Below are positions 43,882 to 52,669 of a DNA stretch of 64,000 nucleotides, in pieces. Under the pieces are notes generated by a model. It saw only the letters and a list, made by a program, of their open reading frames with translations. It had not been told where the DNA came from and searched no databases. Positions within the stretch are counted from its first letter, which is position 1. Every line of letters starts with the position of its first letter. Position numbers and translations under genes: made by a program. Source of the stretch: Myxococcaceae bacterium (GTDB lineage Bacteria; Myxococcota_A; Polyangia; Polyangiales; Ga0077539). Location: positions 1-64,000 of the forward strand of contig SCUS01000054.1 in the NCBI GenBank assembly GCA_004297725.1, read 5' to 3'.

Positions 43882-45069
43882 ATGCGCCCCAACCCTCGCG
43901 GAAACCTGTTGGATCGGACGGCCTCGGAGATCGAGGCGACCACCTTTGCGAAGACCTACGCGCTCGTTCGGGTGACCGGCGACGACGCCTCCGACCCGCG
44001 GCTGCGAGGGATGAAGCGCGTGGCGTGGAAGGCGCAGCTCCTCGGCGACGCCGCGGAGCTCGAGGCCCTCTTCAGCGACGACGAGCACAGCGAGGTGGTC
44101 AACCTCTGGATCGACCGCCGCGCCCTGCAGGACCGCACGCTGGCGGCCGGGGCGATGCAGGCCTACGCGCGCTTCCTCTCCGACGCGGCGGGCGCTCCCA
44201 CCGCGGACGACCAGAAGACCCTCGGCAACGCGCTCGCGGTGTCCTACGACCAGACGCGCACCTTCGCGGCGGTGCTGGAGGCCCTGCCGTGGATCCCGCG
44301 CGACGGGGCGGGGGCGGCGACGGAGGTGTTCCTGGGCAAGCGCATGGAGGCGACGGCGACCTTCGCCAGGAAGACCGCGACGCTGGTGGTGCGCAACGAG
44401 GAGGGCGGACGGCGGCTGCACATCGGCGTGGCCACGCAGCGCGCGGTCTTCGACCTGGGGCAATTGTTGTTCAGCGCCCCGGTGGGCTTCGCCAAGGGTG
44501 ACCGCGCGGGCGTGGCCGGGTGGAAGACGCAGGAGATCGAGGCGACGCCCTTCGGACGGCGCTTCTCGCTGGAGCTCGACCGCTCGGGCAAGCCCGTGGG
44601 GCGCATCGCCCGGCGGCACTTCGGCTTCGCGCGCATCGCCCGCACCGCGAAGGTCGAGCTGCTCATCGAGCCGACGCGCGGCATGGTCGGCGTGCTGCTG
44701 AAGATCGACCCCGACTGGGTCGAGTCGTCGGAGAACAACTACTTCGCGGCGCTCGAGCTGCTCACGGCCTTCGTCGCGGAGGGCCTCGGCGACGCGCCCG
44801 ACGCCCGCAGCCGGGTGGAGATCGGCGACCTGTTCTCCTGCGCCCCGGGCGACGATGAGCTCTTCAACGCCATCAAGAAGGAGCTGCCCTTCATCCTCAA
44901 GGGGAAGAACGGCGCGGCGACGGCGGTGTTCCTGGGCGAGGAGGACCAGGCCGAGGCCTCGCTCGACGAGGGTCAGGTGCTGGTGCGGCTGATGGAGGGC
45001 GCCGACGGCTGGCTGGAGTGCGCCTTCCTGCTCACCGAGTACCTGGAAGCGATCGACGCCGTGGTGTGA
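43882..45069 (+). CDS. Protein of unknown function with internal duplication
   Basis: 395 residues, no recognised family and no signal peptide. Two parts resemble each other: GAATEVFLGKRMEATATFA...TLVVR (about 145-175) and GAATAVFLGEEDQAEASLD...VLVRL (about 345-375). An ancestral domain was probably duplicated. Start uncertain: ATG 43882 is used, GTG 43858 is an alternative. A TTGACG is seen 40 bp upstream but no good -10. Convergent with the isochorismatase-type gene, with 7 bp between the stops. Confidence 0.7.
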   Translation: MRPNPRGNLLDRTASEIEATTFAKTYALVRVTGDDASDPRLRGMKRVAWKAQLLGDAAELEALFSDDEHSEVVNLWIDRRALQDRTLAAGAMQAYARFLSDAAGAPTADDQKTLGNALAVSYDQTRTFAAVLEALPWIPRDGAGAATEVFLGKRMEATATFARKTATLVVRNEEGGRRLHIGVATQRAVFDLGQLLFSAPVGFAKGDRAGVAGWKTQEIEATPFGRRFSLELDRSGKPVGRIARRHFGFARIARTAKVELLIEPTRGMVGVLLKIDPDWVESSENNYFAALELLTAFVAEGLGDAPDARSRVEIGDLFSCAPGDDELFNAIKKELPFILKGKNGAATAVFLGEEDQAEASLDEGQVLVRLMEGADGWLECAFLLTEYLEAIDAVV

Positions 45070-45076
45070 CCGTCGC

Positions 45077-45658
45077 TCAGCCGGGCAGGTCGCGCACCAG
45101 CTTGGAGAGCGGTCGGAAGTGGAGGTTCCTGGCGTCGCCGAGGAGGTCGAAGACCGCCGTCTCGGTGGTGGTCACGGTGACCCCGTGCGAGGCCAGCGCG
45201 GCGAGCGCCGTGGCCTTGCAGGCCGGGTCGCGCGAGGCCACCGCGTCGAAGGGGACGTGCGCGTGAAAGCCGCGGCCCAGCAGGTCGCGCGCGGTCATGA
45301 ACACGCAGATGTGCGCCTCGGCGCCGACCACGATGACCGAGCGGGCGCCCACGTCCATCAGGCCGTGCGCGACCTCCGTCGGCGCCAGCGCGGAGAACAC
45401 CGTCTTGGAGTACACGGGCGGCCGGGGGCTCATCGACCCGAGCCGCTGCGCCAGCGAGGGCACCGTCGGGCCCAGCCCCGAGGGGTACTGCTCGGTCACG
45501 AAGACCGGCATGGCCATGCGCTGCGCGGTCTCCAGCAGCAGCTCGATGGCGCGCAGCATCCGGGCGGCGTCCGGGGCGTGGAGCGCGGGGAGCAGCTTCT
45601 CCTGCACGTCCACCACCAGCAGCGCCGTCTGCGAAGGGACCAACGTGATCGCGTCCAT
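45077..45658 (-). CDS. Isochorismatase-family cysteine hydrolase
   Basis: 193 residues. The catalytic triad is visible: D17 (LLVVDVQEKL), Lys in VYSKTVFSAL and Cys in GAEAHICVFMTARDL. This is the layout of isochorismatase/nicotinamidase-like hydrolases. The substrate cannot be told from sequence; the lack of other pathway genes gives no hint. A TAGTAT hexamer lies 8 nt before the ATG. Confidence 0.88.
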   Translation of the reverse strand: MDAITLVPSQTALLVVDVQEKLLPALHAPDAARMLRAIELLLETAQRMAMPVFVTEQYPSGLGPTVPSLAQRLGSMSPRPPVYSKTVFSALAPTEVAHGLMDVGARSVIVVGAEAHICVFMTARDLLGRGFHAHVPFDAVASRDPACKATALAALASHGVTVTTTETAVFDLLGDARNLHFRPLSKLVRDLPG

Positions 45659-45666
45659 GGCCCTTC

Positions 45667-45672
45667 ATACTA
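45667..45672 (-). promoter_or_regulatory. -10-like TAGTAT before the isochorismatase-type gene
   Basis: 8 nt from the ATG on the minus strand. Confidence 0.4.
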
Positions 45673-45723
45673 CAGCCGCGCCTCGTCCCCTCGACCACGC
45701 CGCGAGGCGGGCACGGCGACGCT

Positions 45724-46596
45724 TCAGGTCTGCCCGAGCGTGGCGCGCAGGCGCTCGGCCATGTGGTCGGTGAAGGCCCTCACCCTCGGCGCGTCGCAGA
45801 GCTCGGGGAGCGTCAGCACCCACAGGTCGCGGCGCGCGAAGGGATCGATCGGGCCGACGCGCACCAGCGAGGCGTCGGCGTCGCCCTCGACGCACGCGAG
45901 AAACTGCACTCCCGCCCCGGCCGCGATGAGCTCGTGCATCGCCGCGGCGCTCACGTCGACGCGCATCGCGATGGACGCTCCCGGCGCGTGCTGCGCGAGC
46001 CAGGCGTCGAGCCAGCCCACGTCGAGGCGCTCGTCCCAGTGGATCCACGGGTACGCCCCGAGCGGCGCCCCCTCGCCGACCCTCGCCGCCAGCGAGCGCG
46101 CGGCGTAGGCGGCGAACTGCATCCGGCCCACTCGCCGGCCCACGAGCTGCTCCGGGGGCTTGTTGTTCAGCCGCAGCACCACGTCGGCCTCGCGGCGAGC
46201 GAGCGAGACCTCGTCGTCGCTCGTCGTGACCGTGAGCGCCACGCTCGGGTAGCGCGCCGCGAAGGTCGTGAAGGCCTCTCGAAAGGCACGGAAGACCAGC
46301 TCCATGGCGGAGACCCGGAGGGCGCCCGAGAGCCGCTCGTCGCGGCCGAGCACGCGGCCTTCGAGCGACAGGGTGTCGGCCTCGATGCGCTCGGCGACGG
46401 CCACGAGGTCGGCGCCCGCCGCGGTGGGGAGAAAGCCCTCCGGGGTGGCGTCGAAGAGTCGCACGCCGAGCTCTTCGTCGAGGGAGCGCAGCCGCCGCCC
46501 GACGGTGGTGTGGCTCACCCCGAGTACCTCCGCGGCGCCGCTCAAGGTTCGCGCGCGGGCGACGGCCAGGGCGTAGCGCAGGTCGTCCCAGTTCAC
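45724..46596 (-). CDS. LysR-family transcriptional regulator
   Basis: 290 residues. The winged HTH at the N-terminus (VNWDDLRYALAVARARTLSG, then VSHTTVGRRLRSLDEELG) is followed by a PBP-like effector domain (VTTSDDEVSLARREADVVLRL). GTG at 46596 is preferred because GAGGA lies 7 nt upstream. It is divergent from the MDR reductase gene, with palindromes in the 74-bp gap, so it probably controls that gene and itself. Confidence 0.93.
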   Translation of the reverse strand: MNWDDLRYALAVARARTLSGAAEVLGVSHTTVGRRLRSLDEELGVRLFDATPEGFLPTAAGADLVAVAERIEADTLSLEGRVLGRDERLSGALRVSAMELVFRAFREAFTTFAARYPSVALTVTTSDDEVSLARREADVVLRLNNKPPEQLVGRRVGRMQFAAYAARSLAARVGEGAPLGAYPWIHWDERLDVGWLDAWLAQHAPGASIAMRVDVSAAAMHELIAAGAGVQFLACVEGDADASLVRVGPIDPFARRDLWVLTLPELCDAPRVRAFTDHMAERLRATLGQT

Positions 46597-46632
46597 CTGT
46601 GCATCCTCGCACAGAGGTCGCACGAATTCGTG
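46597..46632. promoter_or_regulatory. Candidate LysR operator region
   Basis: Two dyads in the divergent gap: CTGTGC-ATCCTC-GCACAG (46597-46614), abutting the lysR start codon, and the perfect 12-mer CACGAATTCGTG (46621-46632). Either could be the T-N11-A-type recognition site of the neighbouring regulator. Confidence 0.5.
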
Positions 46633-46670
46633 GGTTTCCTGGTCTCCGCCGCGCCCCCACGCTCAGCCCC

Positions 46671-47675
46671 ATGACGAAGCATGAACCGTTGACGATGCGC
46701 GCCGCCGTGGTGACCCGCTACGGAGCGCCCGAGGTGCTGGCGCTGCGCGAGGTCGCTCGCCCGACGCCGGGGCCCGGAGAGCTGTTGATCCGCGTGAAGG
46801 CGGCGAGCGTCTCGTCGGGCGACGCCCGGGTGCGGGCGCTTCGGGTGCCCGAGGGGATGGGGCTCATGGCGCGGCTCGCGCTTGGCTGGAGCGGCCCCCG
46901 ACAGCCGGTGCTGGGGACGGAGTGTTCGGGCGTGGTCGAGGCGGTGGGCGCCGGGGTCACCCGCTTTCGCGTGGGCGACGCGGTGGTGGCCTTTCGGGGC
47001 GCGGCGATGGGGGCGCACGCGGCGTACCTCTGCGTGCGCGAGGACGGCTCCGTCGCGCCGAAGCCCGAGGGCCTCTCCTGGGACGAGGCCGCCGCCCTCC
47101 TCTTCGGTGGGACGACCGCCCTGCACTACCTCCGCGAGGCCCGCGTGAAGCAGGGCGAGCGCGTGCTGGTGCTCGGCGCGTCGGGCGCCGTCGGGGTCGC
47201 GGCGGTGCAGCTCGCGAGGCACGGCGGGGCCGAGGTCACCGCGGTGTGCAGCGCGGCCAACGCCCCGCTGGTGACCGGGCTCGGCGCGACGAGGGTCATC
47301 GACTACCGCACCGAGGACTTCACCCTCGGCGACGCTCGTTGGGACGTGGTCATGGACTGCGTCGGCGCCACCGACTACGCCCGCTGCCGACGGGTGCTCG
47401 CTCCCGGCGGGCGCCTGCTGCGCGTGGTGTGCGGCCTCGGCGGGCAGCTCGCGGCGCCGTGGCAGGGGCGGCTCTCGGGGCACCGGGTCATCGCGGGCGT
47501 CGCCGCCGAGCGCCCCGAGGACGTGCAGCGCCTCGTCGAGCTCGCGCGCTCCGGCGAGTACCGGGCGGTGATCGACGCGTCGATGCCGCTGTCCCGCATC
47601 GCCGAGGCGCACGCCCGCGTCGACAGCGGGCGCAAGCGAGGGAGCGTGGTGGTCACCCTGGAGGGCGAGGCGTGA
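46671..47675 (+). CDS. Zinc-independent MDR-family NAD(P)H oxidoreductase
   Basis: 334 residues. The medium-chain dehydrogenase/quinone-oxidoreductase pattern is seen: YGAPEVLALREVARPTPGPGELL, GTECSGVVEAVGAGVTRF and GASGAVGVAAVQLARHGG (the Rossmann AxxGxxG region), with VMDCVGATDY. The catalytic and structural zinc Cys ligands of alcohol dehydrogenases are absent, so it is likely a quinone or enoyl reductase. Start ATG 46671, with an earlier in-frame ATG rejected. Likely target of the adjacent LysR. Confidence 0.9.
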   Translation: MTKHEPLTMRAAVVTRYGAPEVLALREVARPTPGPGELLIRVKAASVSSGDARVRALRVPEGMGLMARLALGWSGPRQPVLGTECSGVVEAVGAGVTRFRVGDAVVAFRGAAMGAHAAYLCVREDGSVAPKPEGLSWDEAAALLFGGTTALHYLREARVKQGERVLVLGASGAVGVAAVQLARHGGAEVTAVCSAANAPLVTGLGATRVIDYRTEDFTLGDARWDVVMDCVGATDYARCRRVLAPGGRLLRVVCGLGGQLAAPWQGRLSGHRVIAGVAAERPEDVQRLVELARSGEYRAVIDASMPLSRIAEAHARVDSGRKRGSVVVTLEGEA

Positions 47676-47690
47676 GGCCGCTCGTCGCGA

Positions 47691-47906
47691 TCACCCCGCG
47701 GTCTCGAAGGCCCGGTCGTAGAGCTCGTCGTTCGGTAGATCGAGCGTCGGCGACGCGAGCCGCAGCGTGTCGCCTGCCCGAAACTCCCGCAGCGTCCACG
47801 CTCCCTCCGCGGCGCGCTCGTAGTGCTCCACGTGGGGCTCGCTCGACGACACCAACAGGTAGTGCCGCAGCGACGTGATCGTGCGGTACCCGGCGAATCT
47901 ATCACC
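47691..47906 (-). pseudogene. Uma2-family remnant (C-terminal fragment)
   Basis: About 70 residues (GDRFAGYRTITSLRHYLLV, VEHYERAAEGAWTLREFRAG, DTLRLASPTLDLPNDELYD) correspond to the last part of Uma2 proteins only. The catalytic part is missing; the open frame continues upstream into unrelated sequence overlapping the next Uma2 gene. It looks like debris of a second, decayed Uma2 copy. Confidence 0.65.
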
Positions 47907-47940
47907 TGGCGCTGGTGCAGGTCGGGCGGGGTGAAGGGTT

Positions 47941-48528
47941 TCAGCCCGGGTCGTCGTCGGTGACGAAGAGATCATCGAGGTCGACCTCCACGGCGTCGAA
48001 GGGCGCCGCCCGCGCCCGCTCGCCGGGAGCGAAGACGCCGACGATCACGTAGCCCTCGTCGGCGCGGTGGAGCACCGTCAGCGAGCGGCGCTCCGGGTCG
48101 GCCAGCCAGTACCAGGCGACGCCCGCGCGGTGATAGGCCTCGCGCTTCCGGCCAGTGTCCATGGCCGCGGTCGAGGGGGAGAGCACCTCGCAGATCCAGT
48201 CGGGGACGTCGACCACGAGGCCCCGTCCATCGGGAGAGGGCAGGCGGGGGTGGTGCTCACGCCGCCAGCCCAGGAGGTCGGGGCGGCAGCCGATGCCGCC
48301 GATCTCCATGTCGACCTCCGAAGAGAGCCACCCGCCGGGGCGCTCGTCGTCTCCACGGCGGCGGTCGAAGCGCAGAGCGAGCGCGCCGCTGACCTGGGTC
48401 TGCACGCGCCCATGGCTGGGGCCCGGCATCCCCTGGTAGACGATGCGACCGTCGATGAGCTCAGCGCGCTGCTCCTCGGGGATCGCGAGCCACTCCGCGA
48501 TGGTCGCGCGTCGAGGAGGGGTCGTCAT
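47941..48528 (-). CDS. Uma2-family putative nuclease
   Basis: 195 residues of the Uma2/DUF820 family, with a PD-(D/E)XK-like fold: RAELIDGRIVYQGMPGPSHG, CRPDLLGWRR, WICEVLSPSTAAMDTGRKREAY and WYWLADPERRSLTVL. The family is common in cyanobacteria and Myxococcota, and its role is not established. The start at 48528 (MTTPPRR) is chosen; upstream ATG 48564 is less likely. It sits beside a remnant of another copy. Confidence 0.85.
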   Translation of the reverse strand: MTTPPRRATIAEWLAIPEEQRAELIDGRIVYQGMPGPSHGRVQTQVSGALALRFDRRRGDDERPGGWLSSEVDMEIGGIGCRPDLLGWRREHHPRLPSPDGRGLVVDVPDWICEVLSPSTAAMDTGRKREAYHRAGVAWYWLADPERRSLTVLHRADEGYVIVGVFAPGERARAAPFDAVEVDLDDLFVTDDDPG

Positions 48529-48590
48529 GCGCAGAAGATGAGACTCGGAGCGCGCGGGAGGCAAGGGCAGCCCACACCCCCTGGGACTCG

Positions 48591-49015
48591 GAGTACGAGC
48601 GCGAGGCCGTCAGCGAGGAGTCCCCGGTACGAGCGCGAGGCCGTCAGCGACCAGAGCCAGACCCCAGCCCGTAAGGGCGGGGGAGAGACCGACCACGCCA
48701 CCCCAGTGCGGAATAATGACGTCGCCTCTGCTCGGAGACCGACCACGTTTCCGGACGACGACTGGCAACGTGGTAGGTCGCGCCCCCGCCCTTACGGGCT
48801 GGGGTCTGGCTCTGGTCGCTGACGGCCTCGCGGTCGTACCGGAGACTCCTCGCTGACGGCCTCGCGGTCGTACCGGAGACTCCTCGCTGACGGCCTCGCG
48901 GTCGTACCGGAGACTCCTCGCTGACGGCCTCGCAGTCGTACCGGGGACTCCTCGCTGACGGCCTCGCAGTCGTACCGGGGACTCCTCGCTGGCGGCCTCG
49001 CGGTCGTACTCCGAA
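48591..49015. repeat. Second intergenic repeat mosaic with a 34-bp tandem array
   Basis: The array at 48818-48987 has five contiguous 34-bp units (core GGCCTCGCGGTCGTACCGG) with no unique spacers, plus a decayed sixth to about 49015. Two units lie inverted at about 48591-48660. Each arm is joined to a GGGCTGGGGTCTGGC block (inverted around 48655-48675, direct at 48795-48809), so the region is an imperfect inverted repeat. These are the same modules as at 18.1-18.2 kb. Together with its flanks (48529-49185) it holds no convincing gene. Confidence 0.92.
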
Positions 49016-49185
49016 CTCCAGCACAGCCCCGCCCCGCTCTGATTCGTCGCCCCGTTTGAATATTCGTCAGACCCGCCGCCGCGGTCGCGCGTCCCACACA
49101 ACGCCGCGCCCCTGACACCCGCCGTCGATGGCTGCGGGGCGCCGCGGTCATCGCCCACTCCCCTTCGCCGGAGGCCACAGCCGCC

Positions 49186-51156
49186 ATGGTGCCGTACATC
49201 CACGCCCGTCGTTCGGGCAGCCTCGCCATCGTCGCCCTCCTCGGCGGCTGCGCCACCGCCGGCGGCCTCGCCGCCCGCCGCGCCGCCGTCGAGCCCACCA
49301 CCGCTCCCGCCGCCGCCGGCCATGCCCCGCGCCGCGCCGCGGCCCGCGCCGAGCTCCCCTCCTGCGAGCCCGCCCGGGGAGCCCACGCCGCCCGCGCTCC
49401 CGCCGCCGCGCACGGCGACCCGGACGCCCGTCGCGCCGCCCAGCGCGGCCTGGAGTTCGTCTCCCGCGAGGCGGTCGCCTGGCAGACCCAGCACAACTGC
49501 TACGGCTGCCACGTGCAGGCCGTCACCTTCGAGGCCCTCACCGTCGGCCGGGAGCACCGCTACGACGTGAGCGAGACCGAGTACCGCGAGGTGCTGCGCG
49601 GCCTCACGGACATCAGCGGCGGCCACCGCCACGCCGGGGGACTCAGCGTCGGCGGCAGCGGCATGCCCGCGACCTCCCGCGCCTTCGGCGGGGCCGCCTT
49701 CGCCCGCTACGACCGCACCGAGGACGGCGCCCTGCGAGACGACCTCCTCGCCGTCGCCACGCAGCTCGTCGCGCACCAGAACCCCGACGGATCGGTGCGC
49801 AACGACGACACCCGCTTCCCCGTGGTGCAGGGTCCCCTGCAGGCCACCACGCAGGCGCTCCAGACCTGGCACCAGGCCTACTCGCGCAGCGCCGACGAGC
49901 GCTGGCTCGGCCCGGTGCGCGAGGCCGAGACCTGGCTCCAGTCGCAGGCGCGACAGCTCACCGACCAGCCCGACGCGGGCACCGTCGACATCAACTACGC
50001 CGTGATGGGCCTGCTCGAAGCGGGGGCCCAGCCCAGCGAGGCGAGCCTGGTCGCGCTCGCCTCCCGGCTGCGGGAGCGACAGTCGGCCGACGGCGGGTGG
50101 AGCTTCCGTCCCACCGGGGAGGCCAACGCCTTCGCCACGGGGCAGAGCCTCCACGCGCTGCGGTCGCTCGGCGCGAGCGACGACGACCCGGCGGTCGCCC
50201 GAGGAACCCGCTGGCTGGTCACCCACCAGGCCGAGGACGGCGGCTGGTCGCACGGCGGATCGGGCAAGGCCGAGGCGATGTGGGCGGTGTTCGGGCTGGT
50301 GAGCGTCGACGTGATGTCCCTCACGCTGGAGGGCGTGCGCGACGGAGAGCACGCGGGGGGCAGTCCCACGGTGAGGGCCCGCGCGGTGGACAACAGCGGC
50401 GCCTCGGTGCGCCAGGTCGAGCTGCTCCTCGACGACAACCCCATCGGTCGGGCGTGCGGCGCCGCGCTCTCCCAGCCGGTCGCCCTCGGCGACCTGCCCG
50501 CGGGGGTGCACACGCTCGACGTGGTGGCCACCAACGACCGGGGCCAGCGCTCCAGCCGGCGCATCGAGCTTTACACCGGTCAGTATTACCTGGCCACGCC
50601 GGGCACCCGCTGGAGCGAGGGGCGCACGGTGTTCTCGCTGCGCAACGTCGCGCCCCGGGAGCTCGCCGGGACGGTGCGGGTGAGGGTTCGCACGCCCGAG
50701 GGGAGGGAGGTGTGGCGCCACGACGAGCCTGCCGCGCAGGGCCCCGTGAGGGTCTCCTGGGACGGCCGTCCCACCGACGGGGCGGCGGCCCCGGCGGGGC
50801 GCTACGTGGCGACGCTCTCCTACGTCGACCGAGGCGGTCGGGCGCTGCAGGAGATCGAGCTGCCCTTCGTGCACGACACCGTGGAGGCGCAGCAGGCCAA
50901 CTACGCCCAGGTGCAGGGGCAGCTCGACGCCGAGGGGGCGGGCGGCGCGGCCAACGCCCAGGTGGAGCTCGTCGACGGCGCCGGGCGCGTGGTGCAGCGC
51001 ACCCAGAGCACCGAGTCGGGCGCGTACCGATTCAGCAACATCGACCGCGGGCAGTACCGGGTGCGGGTGAGCCGACCGGGCTTCCGCCCGATGGAGGCCC
51101 CGGTGGCGGCGGCCCCCGCGGCGACGTCGAGCGCGGACATGCGGCTCATGCACTGA
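49186..51156 (+). CDS. Lipoprotein fusing CxxCH, terpenoid-cyclase fold and carboxypeptidase-regulatory-like domain
   Basis: 656 residues. Lipobox IVALLGGC. CYGCH at residues 105-109 is a c-type haem or other thiol motif. Residues about 130-380 show alpha/alpha-toroid repeats of the squalene-cyclase/prenyltransferase type (QNPDGSVRNDD, QSADGGWSFRPTG, QAEDGGWSHGGSG). Then Ig- and FlgD-like beta domains (VRARAVDNSGASVRQV, VRVSWDGRPTDG), and a C-terminal carboxypeptidase-regulatory domain (ANAQVELVDG...GAYRFSNIDRGQYRVRVSRPGF). ATG 49186 has a GGAGG about 10 nt upstream. Function unknown; likely a periplasmic or surface binding or electron-transfer protein. Confidence 0.75.
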   Translation: MVPYIHARRSGSLAIVALLGGCATAGGLAARRAAVEPTTAPAAAGHAPRRAAARAELPSCEPARGAHAARAPAAAHGDPDARRAAQRGLEFVSREAVAWQTQHNCYGCHVQAVTFEALTVGREHRYDVSETEYREVLRGLTDISGGHRHAGGLSVGGSGMPATSRAFGGAAFARYDRTEDGALRDDLLAVATQLVAHQNPDGSVRNDDTRFPVVQGPLQATTQALQTWHQAYSRSADERWLGPVREAETWLQSQARQLTDQPDAGTVDINYAVMGLLEAGAQPSEASLVALASRLRERQSADGGWSFRPTGEANAFATGQSLHALRSLGASDDDPAVARGTRWLVTHQAEDGGWSHGGSGKAEAMWAVFGLVSVDVMSLTLEGVRDGEHAGGSPTVRARAVDNSGASVRQVELLLDDNPIGRACGAALSQPVALGDLPAGVHTLDVVATNDRGQRSSRRIELYTGQYYLATPGTRWSEGRTVFSLRNVAPRELAGTVRVRVRTPEGREVWRHDEPAAQGPVRVSWDGRPTDGAAAPAGRYVATLSYVDRGGRALQEIELPFVHDTVEAQQANYAQVQGQLDAEGAGGAANAQVELVDGAGRVVQRTQSTESGAYRFSNIDRGQYRVRVSRPGFRPMEAPVAAAPAATSSADMRLMH

Positions 51157-51182
51157 CGACCCTATCGCGCGCGGCGATCGAC

Positions 51183-51188
51183 TACGCT
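51183..51188 (+). promoter_or_regulatory. -10-like TACGCT before the flavin monooxygenase
   Basis: 10 nt before the ATG at 51199, with no ribosome site. Confidence 0.4.
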
Positions 51189-51198
51189 CGCGCCCACC

Positions 51199-52662
51199 AT
51201 GACGCAGGAACACCTCGACGTGCTGATCGTCGGCGCCGGCATCTCGGGCATCGGCGCGGCCTACCACCTCCAGACGCTCTGCCCTGGAAAGACCTGGGCG
51301 ATCCTGGAGGGGAGAGAGGCCCTCGGAGGAACCTGGGATCTCTTCCGGTACCCGGGCATCCGCTCGGACTCGGACATGTACACCCTCGGGTATTCGTTCC
51401 GCCCCTGGACCAACCCCAAGGCCATCGCCGATGGGCCGTCGATCCTCGACTACCTGCGTGACACCGCCGCGGCCTACGGCATCGACCGCAAGATCCGCTA
51501 CGGCCACAAGGTCGAGCGCGCGAGCTGGTCCACCGAGGCCGCCCGCTGGACCGTCGAGGCCCGCGACGCCTCCACCGGCGAGCTGCGTCGCTTCACCTGC
51601 AGCTTCCTCTTCATGTGCGCGGGCTACTACGACTACGACGAGGGCCACTCGCCGGAGTTTCCCGGGCGGGAGCGCTTCCAGGGGCGCGTGGTGCACCCGC
51701 AGCACTGGACCCCCGACGTCGAGTACGAGGGCAAGCGCGTGGTGGTGATCGGCAGCGGCGCCACCGCCGTCACCCTGGTGCCCGAGCTCTCCAAGCGGGC
51801 CGCGCACGTCACCATGCTCCAGCGCTCGCCCTCCTACGTGGTGACGATCCCCGAGCGCGACCGCGTCGCCAACTGGCTGCGGGCGCGGCTGCCGCTGCGG
51901 TCGGCCTACGCGCTCACCCGCGGCAAGAACGTGCTGCTGAGCATGGCCTTCTACAACTACTGCCGACGCTTCCCGGAGCACGCCACGCGCTTCATGGTGG
52001 GCACCGTGCGCCGCGAGCTTCGCGGCAAGCTCGACGTGACCAAGCACTTCACCCCCCGCTACAAGCCGTGGGACCAGCGGGTGTGCCTCGTCCCCGACGG
52101 CGACCTCTTCGAGGCGCTGCGCTCGGGCAGGGCCTCGGTGGTCACCGACCAGATCGAGACCTTTACCGAGACGGGCATCCGCCTGCGCTCCGGGGAGGAA
52201 CTCCCCGCCGACGTGATCGTCACGGCCACCGGGCTGAAGCTGAAGTTCCTGGGCGGGATGGCGGTGGAGGTCGACGGGCGTCTCGTCGAGCCGTCGAAGA
52301 CCATGGCCTACAAGGGCATGATGATCAGCGACGTGCCCAACCTCGCGCTCGCCATCGGCTACACCAACGCCTCGTGGACGCTCAAGGTCGACCTCACCTG
52401 CGAGTACGTCTGCCGGCTGCTCAACCACATGGACGCTCGCGGCTACACCACCTGCGTCCCCCGCCGCCGCGACCCCTCCGTGAAGGAGGAGCCCCTGCTC
52501 GATTTCTCATCGGGATACGTGCAGCGCGCGGTCGACGCGTTTCCCCGGCAGGGCTCCATCGCGCCGTGGAAGCTCCACCAGAACTACGCCTTCGACATGA
52601 TGCAGCTGCGGCACTCGCCGCTGGAGGACGGGACGATGGAGTTCACCACCGCGCGGAGATGA
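51199..52662 (+). CDS. Flavin-containing monooxygenase (Baeyer-Villiger type)
   Basis: 487 residues. FAD site GAGISGIGAA near the N-terminus, GGTWDLFRYPGIRSDSD, the signature FQGRVVHPQHWTPD (FxGxxxHxxxW) and the NADPH site GSGATAVTLVPELS. EthA-like enzymes oxidise ketones, sulphides or amines. The substrate cannot be inferred. It stands alone, convergent with the small gene at 52670. Confidence 0.9.
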   Translation: MTQEHLDVLIVGAGISGIGAAYHLQTLCPGKTWAILEGREALGGTWDLFRYPGIRSDSDMYTLGYSFRPWTNPKAIADGPSILDYLRDTAAAYGIDRKIRYGHKVERASWSTEAARWTVEARDASTGELRRFTCSFLFMCAGYYDYDEGHSPEFPGRERFQGRVVHPQHWTPDVEYEGKRVVVIGSGATAVTLVPELSKRAAHVTMLQRSPSYVVTIPERDRVANWLRARLPLRSAYALTRGKNVLLSMAFYNYCRRFPEHATRFMVGTVRRELRGKLDVTKHFTPRYKPWDQRVCLVPDGDLFEALRSGRASVVTDQIETFTETGIRLRSGEELPADVIVTATGLKLKFLGGMAVEVDGRLVEPSKTMAYKGMMISDVPNLALAIGYTNASWTLKVDLTCEYVCRLLNHMDARGYTTCVPRRRDPSVKEEPLLDFSSGYVQRAVDAFPRQGSIAPWKLHQNYAFDMMQLRHSPLEDGTMEFTTARR

Positions 52663-52669
52663 GGGAGGG

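Noticed and set aside
48818..49015. CRISPR-like array
   Set aside because: The 34-bp units are contiguous, with no unique spacers, and no cas gene is nearby.
48610..52428. 1272-codon open frame on the minus strand
   Set aside because: It runs antisense through the 49,186 and 51,199 genes and the repeats, has low-complexity translation, and comes from the high-GC codon pattern.
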